Assembly: GCF_011742165.1 (NCBI RefSeq)
Contig: NZ_JAAQTO010000023.1
Coordinates: 1-64,000, forward strand
Length of the DNA stretch: 64,000 nucleotides
Source of the DNA: Billgrantia bachuensis
GTDB lineage: Bacteria > Pseudomonadota > Gammaproteobacteria > Pseudomonadales > Halomonadaceae
Direction of reading: 5' to 3'
Part shown: positions 8,298 to 16,958 of the stretch, piece after piece
Numbering within the stretch: position 1 is the stretch's first letter
Layout of the letters: the number at the start of each line of letters is the position of its first letter
Translations under genes and position numbers: made by a program
Notes under the pieces: generated by a model
Seen by the model: only the letters and a program-made list of their open reading frames with translations
Told to the model about the DNA's origin: nothing
Databases searched by the model: none

Positions 8298-9824
8298 ATG
8301 ACCCGCAAGCAACCCAATATCCTGTTCCTGATGGCCGATCAGATGACGGCGTCGGCGCTGCCCATCTATGGCCACCCGCTGGTCAAGACACCCAACCTGT
8401 CGCGCCTGGCCGCCGAGGGCGTGGTCTTCGACTCGGCCTACTGCAACAGCCCGCTATGCGCACCGTCGCGCTTTACGTTGATGGCCGGCCAGTTGCCTTC
8501 ACGCATCGGCGGTTATGACAATGCCGCCGAGTTCGCCGCCGACATTCCGACCTTCGCCCACTACTTGCGCGATGCCGGCTACGCCACCGCGCTGTCGGGC
8601 AAGATGCACTTCTGCGGCCCGGACCAGTTGCACGGCTTCGAGGAGCGTCTGACCACCGACATCTACCCGGCCGACTATGGCTGGTTCGTCGACTGGGAGA
8701 ACTTCGAGACCCGGCCGAGCTACTACCACAACATGTCTTCGGTGATTCAGGCCGGCCCCTGCGTGCGCTCCAACCAGCTCGATTTCGACGACGAAGTCAC
8801 CTTCCGCGCCAAGCGTTTCCTGTACGACTACGTGCGCAACGGAGAGCAGCGTCCGTTCTGCCTGACCGTATCGCTGACCCATCCGCACGACCCCTATACC
8901 ATTCCGCAGGAATACTGGGACCGCTACGACCACGACGCCATCGACATGCCGCGCGTACCCTACTCGCGCGAACTGATGGATCCGCACTCCAAACGCCTGC
9001 GCCATGTCTATCAACTCGACGAGAACACCATCGATGACGAGCAGATCCGCAACGCGCGCCATGCCTACTACGGCGCGCTCAGCTATGTCGACGACCAGAT
9101 CGGCGCGGTGCTGAAGACATTGAAAGAGACCGGCCTCGACGAAGACACCATTATCGTGTTCTCCGGCGATCACGGCGACATGCTCGGCGAGCGCGGCCTC
9201 TGGTACAAGATGAGCTGGTTCGAGGACTCGGCCCGCGTACCGATGATCGTCCATGCTCCCGAGCGTTTTACCCCGGGCCGGGTGCGTGAGTCGGTGTCGA
9301 CCATGGACCTGCTGCCGACCTTTGCCGAACTCGCCAATGACGGCGCCGCACCGGAATACGCCGTACCCATCGACGGTCGCAGCTTGCTGCCGCATCTGAC
9401 CGGCAATGGCGGGCATGACGAGGTGATCGGCGAATACCTCGGTGAAGGTGCCATCGCACCGCTGCTGATGATCCGCCGCGGGCGCTACAAGTTCGTCCAC
9501 ACCGCGCCGGACCCCGACCAGCTGTTCGACCTCGAGGCCGACCCCCTCGAACTCAACAACCTGGCCGAGGATCCCGCGCACCTGGATCTGTGCAAGCAGT
9601 TCCGCGACGAAGTCGCCAGCCGCTGGGACTACCAGAGGATGCACGACGAGGTAATCGCCAGCCAGCGACGCCGCAAACTCGTTTCGCGGGCACTCAAGCA
9701 GGGCAAGATCACGCCCTGGGATCACCAGCCAATGTTCGATGCCAGTACCCAGTACATGCGCAACAACATCGACCTGGACGATCTCGAGCGGCGCTCACGC
9801 TTCCCCATGGCCCCCGTCGAATAA
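8298..9824 (+). CDS. betC: Choline-sulfatase BetC
   Basis: This 508-residue sulfatase hydrolyses choline-O-sulfate to choline and sulfate. The N-terminal metal-site Asp (MADQM, near residue 14) and the sulfatase consensus CAPSR are visible, with Cys54 as the residue converted to formylglycine. GKMHFCGPDQLHGFEERLT and FSGDHGDMLGERGLW are characteristic of choline-sulfatases, and a C-terminal tail after residue 450 matches the family-specific extension. The protein has no signal peptide, so it acts in the cytoplasm on imported substrate. It starts a compact operon; the SulP gene begins 2 bp after its stop. Confidence 0.95.
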   Translation: MTRKQPNILFLMADQMTASALPIYGHPLVKTPNLSRLAAEGVVFDSAYCNSPLCAPSRFTLMAGQLPSRIGGYDNAAEFAADIPTFAHYLRDAGYATALSGKMHFCGPDQLHGFEERLTTDIYPADYGWFVDWENFETRPSYYHNMSSVIQAGPCVRSNQLDFDDEVTFRAKRFLYDYVRNGEQRPFCLTVSLTHPHDPYTIPQEYWDRYDHDAIDMPRVPYSRELMDPHSKRLRHVYQLDENTIDDEQIRNARHAYYGALSYVDDQIGAVLKTLKETGLDEDTIIVFSGDHGDMLGERGLWYKMSWFEDSARVPMIVHAPERFTPGRVRESVSTMDLLPTFAELANDGAAPEYAVPIDGRSLLPHLTGNGGHDEVIGEYLGEGAIAPLLMIRRGRYKFVHTAPDPDQLFDLEADPLELNNLAEDPAHLDLCKQFRDEVASRWDYQRMHDEVIASQRRRKLVSRALKQGKITPWDHQPMFDASTQYMRNNIDLDDLERRSRFPMAPVE

Positions 9825-9826
9825 CC

Positions 9827-11488
9827 ATGACGATCTCGCCGACCGACATCCACCGGCAGCCGGCCAGGCTGCAACGCTGGTTGCCGCTTCTCGGCTGGCT
9901 GCCGCAGCAGACCTTGCGTTCGCTGCGTGCCGACGCCATCGCCGGCTTGACCGGCGCCGTGTTGGTCGTACCTCAGGGGGTGGCCTATGCCTTGCTGGCC
10001 GGGTTGCCCCCGGAGTATGGGCTCTACACTGCTATCGTCCCGGCCATACTGGCGGCACTGTTCGGTTCTTCTCGGTACATGATCAGTGGACCGACCGCGG
10101 CGCTGTCGATCGCACTGTTCGCCACTCTTCGGCCTTTTGCCGAAGCGGGCAGCAGTGAGTTCATCGCTCTGGCGCTGACGCTGACTTTCCTCGCGGGTGT
10201 CTTCCAGCTCTTGCTCGGGTTGGCACGCCTGGGCGTATTGGTCGATCTCGTCTCGCATTCGGTGGTCACGGGCTTTACCGCCGGTGCCGCGCTGATCATT
10301 GCCGCCAGTCAGCTGCCCTACGCGCTGGGGCTGAGCGCGCTGGAAAGCAGCGGCTTTCTCGCTCTCTGGCCAAGACTGCTCGAACGGCTCGGCGACATTC
10401 GTCCCGATGCGGTACTCATCGCCGGCTTCACGCTCACCGCCTGCCTGGCATTTCGACGCTGGCTGCCGCGCTGGCCAGGTATGTTGCTGGCGCTACTGGC
10501 TGCCTCGTTGTTGGCCGCCTGGCTCGATCCGCAGCGGGTCGACATCCTGCGCATCGTCGAGGTCCCGGCCGGCCTGCCACCGCTCTCGACGCCGGTTCTC
10601 TCGTTCGAGTCGCTGCGCCTGCTGACGCCAGGGGCCATTGCCCTGGGGCTGCTGGGGTTGGTTGAAGCCGCGGCAATCGCGAGGGCTTTTGCCGCACGTA
10701 CCGGCGAGCGTTTGAACAGCAATCAGGAGTTCATCGGCCAGGGGTTATCCAATATCGGCGGTGCCTTCTTCTCCAGCTATGTCTCGTCGGGATCATTCAC
10801 CCGTTCGGGACTCAACGCCAGCGCCGGGGCCTGCTCACCGTTGGCAGCGGTTCTATCGGCACTGTTTCTGGTGCCGATCATGCTATTGGCGGCACCACTG
10901 CTACATCACGTGCCGATGCCGGCCATGGCGGGCCTGCTGTTGCTGGTCGCCGCCAGGCTGATCGACTGGCGCAGTATTCGCGAGGCACTGACCACCAGCC
11001 GCTCGGAAATGGCCGTGCTGCTGGTCACCTTCTTCAGCACCCTGCTGTTGGCGCTGGAATTCGCTATCTACTTCGGCGTGCTGGCCTCGTTGGCGCTCTA
11101 CCTGCGTCGCACCACCCGCCCACCGGTGGTGGAAAGCATGCTGTGCCAAGCCCCCACAACGATCCAGCAGGCCGTGGAGGAGCCGAGCTGCGACGTCGTC
11201 AGGATCGACGGATCGTTGTTCTTCGGTGCCTGCGAGTCGGTCGCCCGACGACTCGAGCGCTGTGATCGCCCGAACCTGGTGATCCTGGCGGCAGGCATCA
11301 ATTTCATCGACCTGAGCGGCATCCACCTCCTCCAGCGCCAGGCACGCCTTTGCCATGCACGAGGCGGGAAGCTGTACCTGGCCTGGACCAAACCCGACGT
11401 AATGGCTCGCCTGCAACGAGCCGGTCTCGTCGATAACGACAACGACAACGACCCGAACCACAACAAGCCAAGGGCAATAATAACTTGA
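9827..11488 (+). CDS. SulP-family sulfate/anion permease with STAS domain
   Basis: This 553-residue carrier has the SulP core (VPQGVAYALLAGLPPEYGLYTA, then GSSRYMISGPTAA and SNIGGAFFSSYVSSGSFTRS) and a C-terminal STAS domain (about residues 430-540, with DLSGIHLLQ). An odd tail of alternating Asn/Asp (NDNDND) follows. The ATG at 9827 lies 2 bp after the betC stop, so the genes are translationally linked. Because betC liberates sulfate inside the cell, this carrier may dispose of sulfate or exchange it, although SulP proteins are usually annotated as importers. Direction and substrate are inferred from context. Confidence 0.88.
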   Translation: MTISPTDIHRQPARLQRWLPLLGWLPQQTLRSLRADAIAGLTGAVLVVPQGVAYALLAGLPPEYGLYTAIVPAILAALFGSSRYMISGPTAALSIALFATLRPFAEAGSSEFIALALTLTFLAGVFQLLLGLARLGVLVDLVSHSVVTGFTAGAALIIAASQLPYALGLSALESSGFLALWPRLLERLGDIRPDAVLIAGFTLTACLAFRRWLPRWPGMLLALLAASLLAAWLDPQRVDILRIVEVPAGLPPLSTPVLSFESLRLLTPGAIALGLLGLVEAAAIARAFAARTGERLNSNQEFIGQGLSNIGGAFFSSYVSSGSFTRSGLNASAGACSPLAAVLSALFLVPIMLLAAPLLHHVPMPAMAGLLLLVAARLIDWRSIREALTTSRSEMAVLLVTFFSTLLLALEFAIYFGVLASLALYLRRTTRPPVVESMLCQAPTTIQQAVEEPSCDVVRIDGSLFFGACESVARRLERCDRPNLVILAAGINFIDLSGIHLLQRQARLCHARGGKLYLAWTKPDVMARLQRAGLVDNDNDNDPNHNKPRAIIT

Positions 11489-11501
11489 GAGGCTCTCCCC
11501 C

Positions 11502-13556
11502 ATGACACTCCCACACCCCGCCAACGAGTCGAGCAATCGACTCAACCCGGCCGTCTTCCACGGCTCGGTGGCCGGCATCGTGATCTTCCTGATCTATGCC
11601 ATCGCCTTCACCGAACACGCCACGGCATTCTTCAATGCCGGGCTGGACTGGATCGGCAATACCTTCGGCTGGTACTACATGCTGGCGGTTGTCGCCTACC
11701 TGGTCTTCGTGGTCATGATCGGCTTCTCGCGATTCGGCAAGATTCGCCTGGGCCCGGATCATTCGCGCCCGGAATTCTCGCTGCTGTCGTGGTCGGCCAT
11801 GCTGTTTGCCGCCGGGCTTGGCGGCGCAATCCTGTTCTTCGTGGTCTCCGAACCGCTGACCCACTATCTCAATCCGCCGCTCGGTGAAGGTGGCACCGCC
11901 GAAGCCCAGCGTCGCGCCATCGTGCAGACTTTCATGCACTGGGGCATCTCGGGCTGGGGGCTCTACGTGCTGATGGGCATGGCTCTGGCCTATTTCAGCT
12001 ATCGCCACCGGCTGCCGCTAGCGATTCGCTCCACGCTCTATCCGCTGCTGGGCAAGCGCATCTACGGCCCCATCGGGAATGCCGTGGATATCACCGCCGT
12101 GCTGGCTACCGTGTTCGGTATTGCGACCGCGCTGGGCATCGGCGTGATGCAGATGAACTACGGCCTGACCTACCTGTTCGGCATACCCGAAGGGCTCCCC
12201 GCCCAGGTTATGCTGATCCTGCTGGTGGTAACCCTGGCCACCCTGTCGGTGGTGAGCGGCGTCAAGCGCGGCATCCGCCGGCTGTCGGAACTCAACCTGT
12301 TGCTCATCGCCGGCCTCGTGCTGTTCGTGTTGCTCCAGGGCGACACCCTCGGGCTGCTCAATATGTTCGTCATGAACACCGGCGACTACCTGGTCGCGCT
12401 GACCGGAAAGAGCTTCGACACCTATGCCTACGCGCCCGAGGCGCAGGGCTGGTTCAACGGCTGGACGGTGTTCTTCTGGGGCTGGTGGATCGCCTGGGCA
12501 CCCTTCGTCGGCCTGTTCCTGGCCCGTATCTCCCGTGGCCGTACCATCCGCGAATTCGTCGCCGGCGCCCTGTTCATCCCGCTGATCTTCGTGATGGTGA
12601 TGATGTCGGTCTTCGGCAACAGCGGTATCGACATGGTCGATCAGGGCCTGGTGGTACTCGGCGAACAAGCCGTGAACCAGCCACCGGCCACCATCTACAC
12701 CTTCCTCGAGCAGCTGCCCCTGGTCGGTGTCACCGCTACCGTCGTGCTGGTGCTGAGCATCGTCTTCTTCGTCACTTCAGCCGATTCGGGCGCCTTGGTA
12801 CTGTCCAACTTCACCTATGTGCTGCGCGACGTGAATCATGACGCCCCCGCTCGGCTGCGCATCTTCTGGTCGGCCATCATCGGCCTGATCACCCTGGCGC
12901 TGCTGATGGCCGGCGGGCTGCGCACCCTGCAGAGCGCTGTGGTGATCACCGCCCTGCCGTTCTCGGCGATCATCTTCCTGACCATGATCGGCATGTACCG
13001 CTCATTGAAGGTCGAGACCGGCAAGGCCGATGCCCGCCACCAGGTGACCGCCAGTGGTGTGGCCAGCAGCGATTGGCGCGAGCGCCTCGACCGCACCCTG
13101 GACGGCACCACGCAGAATGGCGCCGAGGCCACCCTGCGCCACGCTATTCGTCCGGCGCTGACCGAGTTGGCGGAAGAATTGACCCGGCGCGGACAGCAGG
13201 CCAGCGTCAGCGAACGGCAGGTGGAGGGCACCCGGTTGCTCTTCCCGACCCTGCAGGTCGATTTCGACGGCGCCCCCAGCTTTATCTACGGCATCCAGCC
13301 AACGCGACTGCAGCCGCCGAGCTTCCTGCCCGCGGATGACGACTATTACCTGCGGCTCGACGTGCATCTCGCCGAGGGCGGCCTGGGACAAGACCTCAAC
13401 GGCTATACGCGCCTGCAGGTCGTGCATGACGTTCTCAACGAGTACCAGCGGCATCTACGTTTCCTGGCCCACGCCAGCGAGCAGGGCTATCTGGAAACCA
13501 TCCCCAACCGCCCAACGGAGGGAGATAACATTCCACAGGCCGAACCCGCACCTTAG
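11502..13556 (+). CDS. betT: BetT-like BCCT transporter with long C-terminal domain
   Basis: This 684-residue protein is near E. coli BetT in length and sequence (NTFGWYY, SRFGKIRLGPDHSRPEFSLLSW, NGWTVFFWGWWIAWAPFVGLF, TSADSGALVLSNFT). About 12 membrane segments are followed by a cytoplasmic C-terminal domain of roughly 170 residues, as in osmotically regulated BetT proteins. The glycine-rich stretch reads AAGLGGAILFF, whereas from memory E. coli BetT has AAGIGIDLMFF. This may alter coupling or substrate. Lying third in an operon with betC, it could import choline, choline-O-sulfate or both. A GAGAGG site precedes the start by about 9 nt. Confidence 0.82.
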   Translation: MTLPHPANESSNRLNPAVFHGSVAGIVIFLIYAIAFTEHATAFFNAGLDWIGNTFGWYYMLAVVAYLVFVVMIGFSRFGKIRLGPDHSRPEFSLLSWSAMLFAAGLGGAILFFVVSEPLTHYLNPPLGEGGTAEAQRRAIVQTFMHWGISGWGLYVLMGMALAYFSYRHRLPLAIRSTLYPLLGKRIYGPIGNAVDITAVLATVFGIATALGIGVMQMNYGLTYLFGIPEGLPAQVMLILLVVTLATLSVVSGVKRGIRRLSELNLLLIAGLVLFVLLQGDTLGLLNMFVMNTGDYLVALTGKSFDTYAYAPEAQGWFNGWTVFFWGWWIAWAPFVGLFLARISRGRTIREFVAGALFIPLIFVMVMMSVFGNSGIDMVDQGLVVLGEQAVNQPPATIYTFLEQLPLVGVTATVVLVLSIVFFVTSADSGALVLSNFTYVLRDVNHDAPARLRIFWSAIIGLITLALLMAGGLRTLQSAVVITALPFSAIIFLTMIGMYRSLKVETGKADARHQVTASGVASSDWRERLDRTLDGTTQNGAEATLRHAIRPALTELAEELTRRGQQASVSERQVEGTRLLFPTLQVDFDGAPSFIYGIQPTRLQPPSFLPADDDYYLRLDVHLAEGGLGQDLNGYTRLQVVHDVLNEYQRHLRFLAHASEQGYLETIPNRPTEGDNIPQAEPAP

Positions 13557-13585
13557 CCGGCCGTTCGCGGCATCGCCTGACCCGG

Positions 13586-13616
13586 CGAGCCCCACTATGG
13601 TGGGGCTCGTCTTTTT
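13586..13616 (+). terminator. Rho-independent terminator of the betC operon
   Basis: A perfect 10-bp stem (CGAGCCCCAC / GTGGGGCTCG), TATG loop and trailing TCTTTTT lie 30 bp after the BetT-like stop codon. Confidence 0.9.
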
Positions 13617-13723
13617 ATAAGGCCCAGCCGGTTTACAAGGTCCCGCCGGCTGGCAAGGTTCTACCGGATACTTCAAACTGAGAGGCTAGAGAGTCGGCAC
13701 GCGAAGCGCCGAAGGAGGCCAAC

Positions 13724-13990
13724 ATGGCAGGCGGCTGGTCACGAGACGGAGCGGTACAAGAGCAGATCGACAGCACCGTCGAGGATGCATTGCAGCGGGC
13801 GCGCAGCGAGTTGCCTCGGGGCGAGAGCCTGACGCACTGCGAGGAGTGCGGTGAACCGATTCCCCAGGCGCGTCGCGACGTCATGCCCGGCGTACGCCTG
13901 TGCATCGCCTGCCAGAGTGAGCGCGACAGGCAGCGCACGGCCTACAGCGGCTACAACCGGCGTGGCAGCAAGGACAGCCAGCTGCGCTGA
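13724..13990 (+). CDS. DksA/TraR-type C4 zinc-finger protein (YbiI-like)
   Basis: This 88-residue protein has one zinc finger of DksA/TraR type. HCEECGEPIP supplies Cys39 and Cys42, and LCIACQSERD supplies Cys60 and Cys63. It lacks the long coiled coil of DksA, so it is a short YbiI/TraR-like member that may bind the RNA polymerase secondary channel. A strong AAGGAGG site lies 5 nt before the ATG. It is a monocistronic gene between two terminators or convergent ends. The family is clear; the function is inferred. Confidence 0.85.
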   Translation: MAGGWSRDGAVQEQIDSTVEDALQRARSELPRGESLTHCEECGEPIPQARRDVMPGVRLCIACQSERDRQRTAYSGYNRRGSKDSQLR

Positions 13991-14017
13991 CCGAGCTGCC
14001 GACACCCCGATTCGCCG

Positions 14018-14422
14018 TCATTCATCCAGGGGACAGCGCATCAGCGACACCTGGGCATCGTCGCGATCAAGCCAGGTCAGCGTCATCGCCTCATGATCCT
14101 CGAGCTCCATGCGAATCCGCTCGCTGGTCTCCGTTCCTTCGCTCGAGCACTCGAGCTGACCCGTCCAGACATTTTCGGACTCCTGCGTCGCTTCCAGCTC
14201 GCAGACATTTTCGTACCCCTCGAAGCGCGACGGGGAAATCGTGATTGCCCGCTCTTCGCCGCCCCGCGCACACCAGGCCGGCTCGGCGGCCCAGCGGCCC
14301 ACATACGCAACGGCGTCCTGCAGTGCCGGCTCGTCATTCGGCGCCGCATCCGGCTCCTCGTTATCACAGCCGGCCAGCACCAGAGCGGCACACAGTATCC
14401 ATCCGCAGTGTCGTACTTCCAT
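14018..14422 (-). CDS. Small lipoprotein of unknown function
   Basis: This 134-residue product has a type II signal peptide. A hydrophobic segment ends in the lipobox LVLAGC with Cys19 as the lipidated residue, followed by an acidic linker (DNEEPDAAPNDEP). The mature domain resembles small lipocalin-like or stress lipoproteins with YVGRWA at its start and four further Cys that could form disulfides. I do not recognise a named family. The Asp right after the lipidated Cys would favour inner-membrane retention under the E. coli rule. It converges on the zinc-finger gene. Confidence 0.75.
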   Translation of the reverse strand: MEVRHCGWILCAALVLAGCDNEEPDAAPNDEPALQDAVAYVGRWAAEPAWCARGGEERAITISPSRFEGYENVCELEATQESENVWTGQLECSSEGTETSERIRMELEDHEAMTLTWLDRDDAQVSLMRCPLDE

Positions 14423-14556
14423 GGCGTCACCTCGGCACTTACATCGTGTCTGTCAGACAGGATCATTCGATCGCCTATCAGCATAGGCGTAATCACGCGT
14501 CGGCAAGCCTCGCGGTCGCAAATCGCTCTTCGCGACGTCCGTTAGTCTCCTTATCG

Positions 14557-14585
14557 TTTTCAGCGCGGCAGCGGCTCGATATCAT
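14557..14585 (+). promoter_or_regulatory. Candidate sigma-70 promoter of the DMT transporter gene
   Basis: TTTTCA (14557-14562) and TATCAT (14580-14585) are separated by exactly 17 nt, matching four and five of six consensus positions. Predicted transcription would begin near 14592, about 50 nt before the start codon. Confidence 0.45.
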
Positions 14586-14596
14586 GGAGCCCTTGC

Positions 14597-14619
14597 AAGC
14601 CCCGGCGCCAGCGGGGCTT
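14597..14619 (+). other. Leader hairpin just upstream of the DMT transporter gene
   Basis: An 8-bp GC-rich stem (AAGCCCCG / CGGGGCTT) with a 7-nt loop starts about 5 nt after the predicted transcription start and ends 21 nt before the ATG. It looks like a terminator but has only a short pyrimidine tail. A 5'-end RNA stabiliser, an attenuator, or the terminator of an unseen short RNA are all possible. Confidence 0.5.
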
Positions 14620-14640
14620 CTTCATGCTCATGAGGTCGCC

Positions 14641-15546
14641 ATGCCGCTGCTCTACTTCCTGCCCCCCTTGGGAGCCGTGCTGATCTGGTCGGGCAACATG
14701 ACCATCAACCAGCTCACCGTGGGAACGATCGCTCCCAGCAGCATCGCATTCTTGCGCTGGGTGCTGGCGTTAGCCGTGCTGACCCCTTTCGTGTTGCCGG
14801 CCGCCTGGCGCCACCGCCAAGCGCTACGCCGCGAATGGCCCAAGCTGGCCGTACTGGGACTGCTCGGCATGGGGCTCTGGCAAGGGCTTGCCTACGTGGC
14901 CGCCGAGACCACCACGGCCACCAACATGGGCATTCTGGCGGCCATGGTGCCATTGTTGACGGTACTGCTCAGCGCCCTGATCCTGCGTGAGGCGCCCAGC
15001 CGCGGCGGCACGCTGGGCGGTCTACTCGCGCTGTTCGGGGTGCTGGTGCTGTTGGGCCGGGGCGACCCGCTCACGCTGCTGGATCTTCAGGTGGCCCTTG
15101 GCGACCTGCTGATGGTGGTGGCTGCCACCTGCTACGCGCTCTATGGAGTGATGCTCAAGCGCTGGCCGCTGGGCCTGCCGCCCTGGGTGGTGCTCTATGC
15201 CCAGGTGGTGTTCGCCGTACTGTTCCTGCTGCCCCCCTACCTGATGGGGCCGATGACCCCGATCGACGGCCAGAACGTGTGGCTGATCCTCTACGCCGGT
15301 ATCCCCGCCTCGATCGTGACGACCTTCCTGTGGATGCGTGCCATCCGCCAGATCGGCGCCAGCCAGGCCAGCATCTTCATCAACCTGATGCCGCTGTTCA
15401 GCGCTCTGATCGCCATGGCCCTTCTCGGCGAGCAAATCGCGGCGTTCCACCTGGTCGGTGGCGTGCTGGTACTGGCTGGGGTGATCATGGCCCAGACGTT
15501 GACCCATCCCCTCATCAGCAAGGCCCCGCGCAACGTAAGATCCTGA
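14641..15546 (+). CDS. DMT-superfamily (EamA) metabolite exporter
   Basis: This 301-residue inner-membrane protein has ten hydrophobic segments forming two EamA repeats. The first repeat includes ALIWSGNMTINQL and the second begins around residue 150 (LMVVAATCYALYGVMLKRW). Such proteins export amino acids or other small metabolites; the substrate cannot be read from sequence. The ATG at 14641 is preceded by GAGG and fits the usual start immediately before the first membrane helix. Longer in-frame readings pass through the promoter and leader hairpin and are rejected. Confidence 0.88.
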   Translation: MPLLYFLPPLGAVLIWSGNMTINQLTVGTIAPSSIAFLRWVLALAVLTPFVLPAAWRHRQALRREWPKLAVLGLLGMGLWQGLAYVAAETTTATNMGILAAMVPLLTVLLSALILREAPSRGGTLGGLLALFGVLVLLGRGDPLTLLDLQVALGDLLMVVAATCYALYGVMLKRWPLGLPPWVVLYAQVVFAVLFLLPPYLMGPMTPIDGQNVWLILYAGIPASIVTTFLWMRAIRQIGASQASIFINLMPLFSALIAMALLGEQIAAFHLVGGVLVLAGVIMAQTLTHPLISKAPRNVRS

Positions 15547-15695
15547 ACGGCACAGTGCTCGATCGAACCCAAATGTCGCCCCGCCACGATGAGGGAAAAA
15601 GACGGGAGAAAAATAAAGTTAAAACTGCATAGGCCGATAAACCCTTCAGAGCACCAACCCAAAAATGGTGCCGATGACGTGAGGGGGTACCGGCT

Positions 15696-16901
15696 GTGAA
15701 AGAAACCCTACTGCAAGCCGTTGAAGCGGACCTGTTCAGACCCTGGTATCGCCTGCGCTTCAGTGCCGTGGTAGAAGACCGCTTCGAGGCCGATACCTCC
15801 GCTCGACGCAGGCGTCATCTACTGATCGCCGGCATCGTGGCGCTAGTGATCTACGATCTCTATATATTGAACGACTACGTCATTCGTCCAGAGTCGATGC
15901 AAACCGCTGCCTGGATCCGCTTCGGCCTGATGACTCCCGCAGCTATCGTGGCGCTCTACTGTGTACGCCGCCGTCTGTCACCGGCCATGCGTGAAGCGAC
16001 GATGGCCGCTACCCTTGTCTTGGGAATGCTGTGCTCCAGCCTGATCTTTTACCTATCCAGGTCATCCTATTCGTTTCTCGATACCTTCTCGTTCGGCCTG
16101 ATTCTGGTAGTGGGCAACATTCTCTTTTCGCTGCGCTTCGGCTTCGCCCTCGCCTCATCGCTGCTTTGCGGGGTTATCATGACGGCTTTCGTGGTGCCCT
16201 ACAGCTACACTGACAGTGCAGTAAAAATCAATACGTTGGTTCTCTTTGCCTCGAGTGCCGTCTTCACCTTACTGGCCAATTTCCGTCTCGAAGCCAGCGA
16301 GCGCCAATCCTACCTGCTGCTGCTACGCGAGCAGCTCAGAGCCAACGCCGCGCTTCATGACAACCAGGCCCTGACCAAGATCTCCATCACCGACCCTCTG
16401 ACCGGCGTCGCCAACCGACGCCACTTCGATACCATGCTGGAGCTGCGCTGGGACGAGGCACTCGCCGGGAACACCGTGCTTGGCATGCTGGTCATCGATA
16501 TCGACCACTTCAAGGATTACAACGACCATTACGGCCACCTGAAGGGAGACGCCTGCCTGCGCCAGGTCGCCCAGGAGATGCAGAACCATATCCGGAATGA
16601 GGTCGATCTGGTCGTGCGCTATGGTGGCGAGGAGTTCGTCGTGCTGTTGCCGAACGCCTCGGTGTCTTCGACGATGCGCGCCGCCCAGCGTATCCGGCAG
16701 GGCATCGAGGCACTCGCCATTCCCCAGGCAGGCCCTGGGGTGATCACCGTAAGCGTCGGCGCGGCTGCCCTGCGACCTCACGAATCGATGGAACCCGCCA
16801 CACTGCTCTCGATCGCCGACGCGGCGCTCTTCCAGGCCAAGCGTGCGGGGCGTAACCGCAGCGTGCTGGCACCGCTACAGGATGGGCCGCTACCCGCATG
16901 A
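15696..16901 (+). CDS. Membrane-bound GGDEF diguanylate cyclase
   Basis: This 401-residue protein has about six N-terminal membrane helices (residues 40-200) with no recognised extracellular sensor. A short coiled linker and a C-terminal GGDEF domain follow. The active site reads GGEEF (310-314), an active variant, preceded by the DIDHFKDYNDHYGH metal/nucleotide motif. No canonical RxxD inhibitory site lies at the usual spacing upstream (RNEVD instead), so product inhibition may be weak. Translation starts at GTG 15696 with GAGGGGG 9 nt upstream. It is monocistronic and probably makes cyclic di-GMP in response to a membrane signal. Confidence 0.9.
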   Translation: MKETLLQAVEADLFRPWYRLRFSAVVEDRFEADTSARRRRHLLIAGIVALVIYDLYILNDYVIRPESMQTAAWIRFGLMTPAAIVALYCVRRRLSPAMREATMAATLVLGMLCSSLIFYLSRSSYSFLDTFSFGLILVVGNILFSLRFGFALASSLLCGVIMTAFVVPYSYTDSAVKINTLVLFASSAVFTLLANFRLEASERQSYLLLLREQLRANAALHDNQALTKISITDPLTGVANRRHFDTMLELRWDEALAGNTVLGMLVIDIDHFKDYNDHYGHLKGDACLRQVAQEMQNHIRNEVDLVVRYGGEEFVVLLPNASVSSTMRAAQRIRQGIEALAIPQAGPGVITVSVGAAALRPHESMEPATLLSIADAALFQAKRAGRNRSVLAPLQDGPLPA

Positions 16902-16958
16902 AACGCCGAGGCCTGATACGACCCAGCCGGCCAGGAAGAGCCGACACCAGGCACAGCG

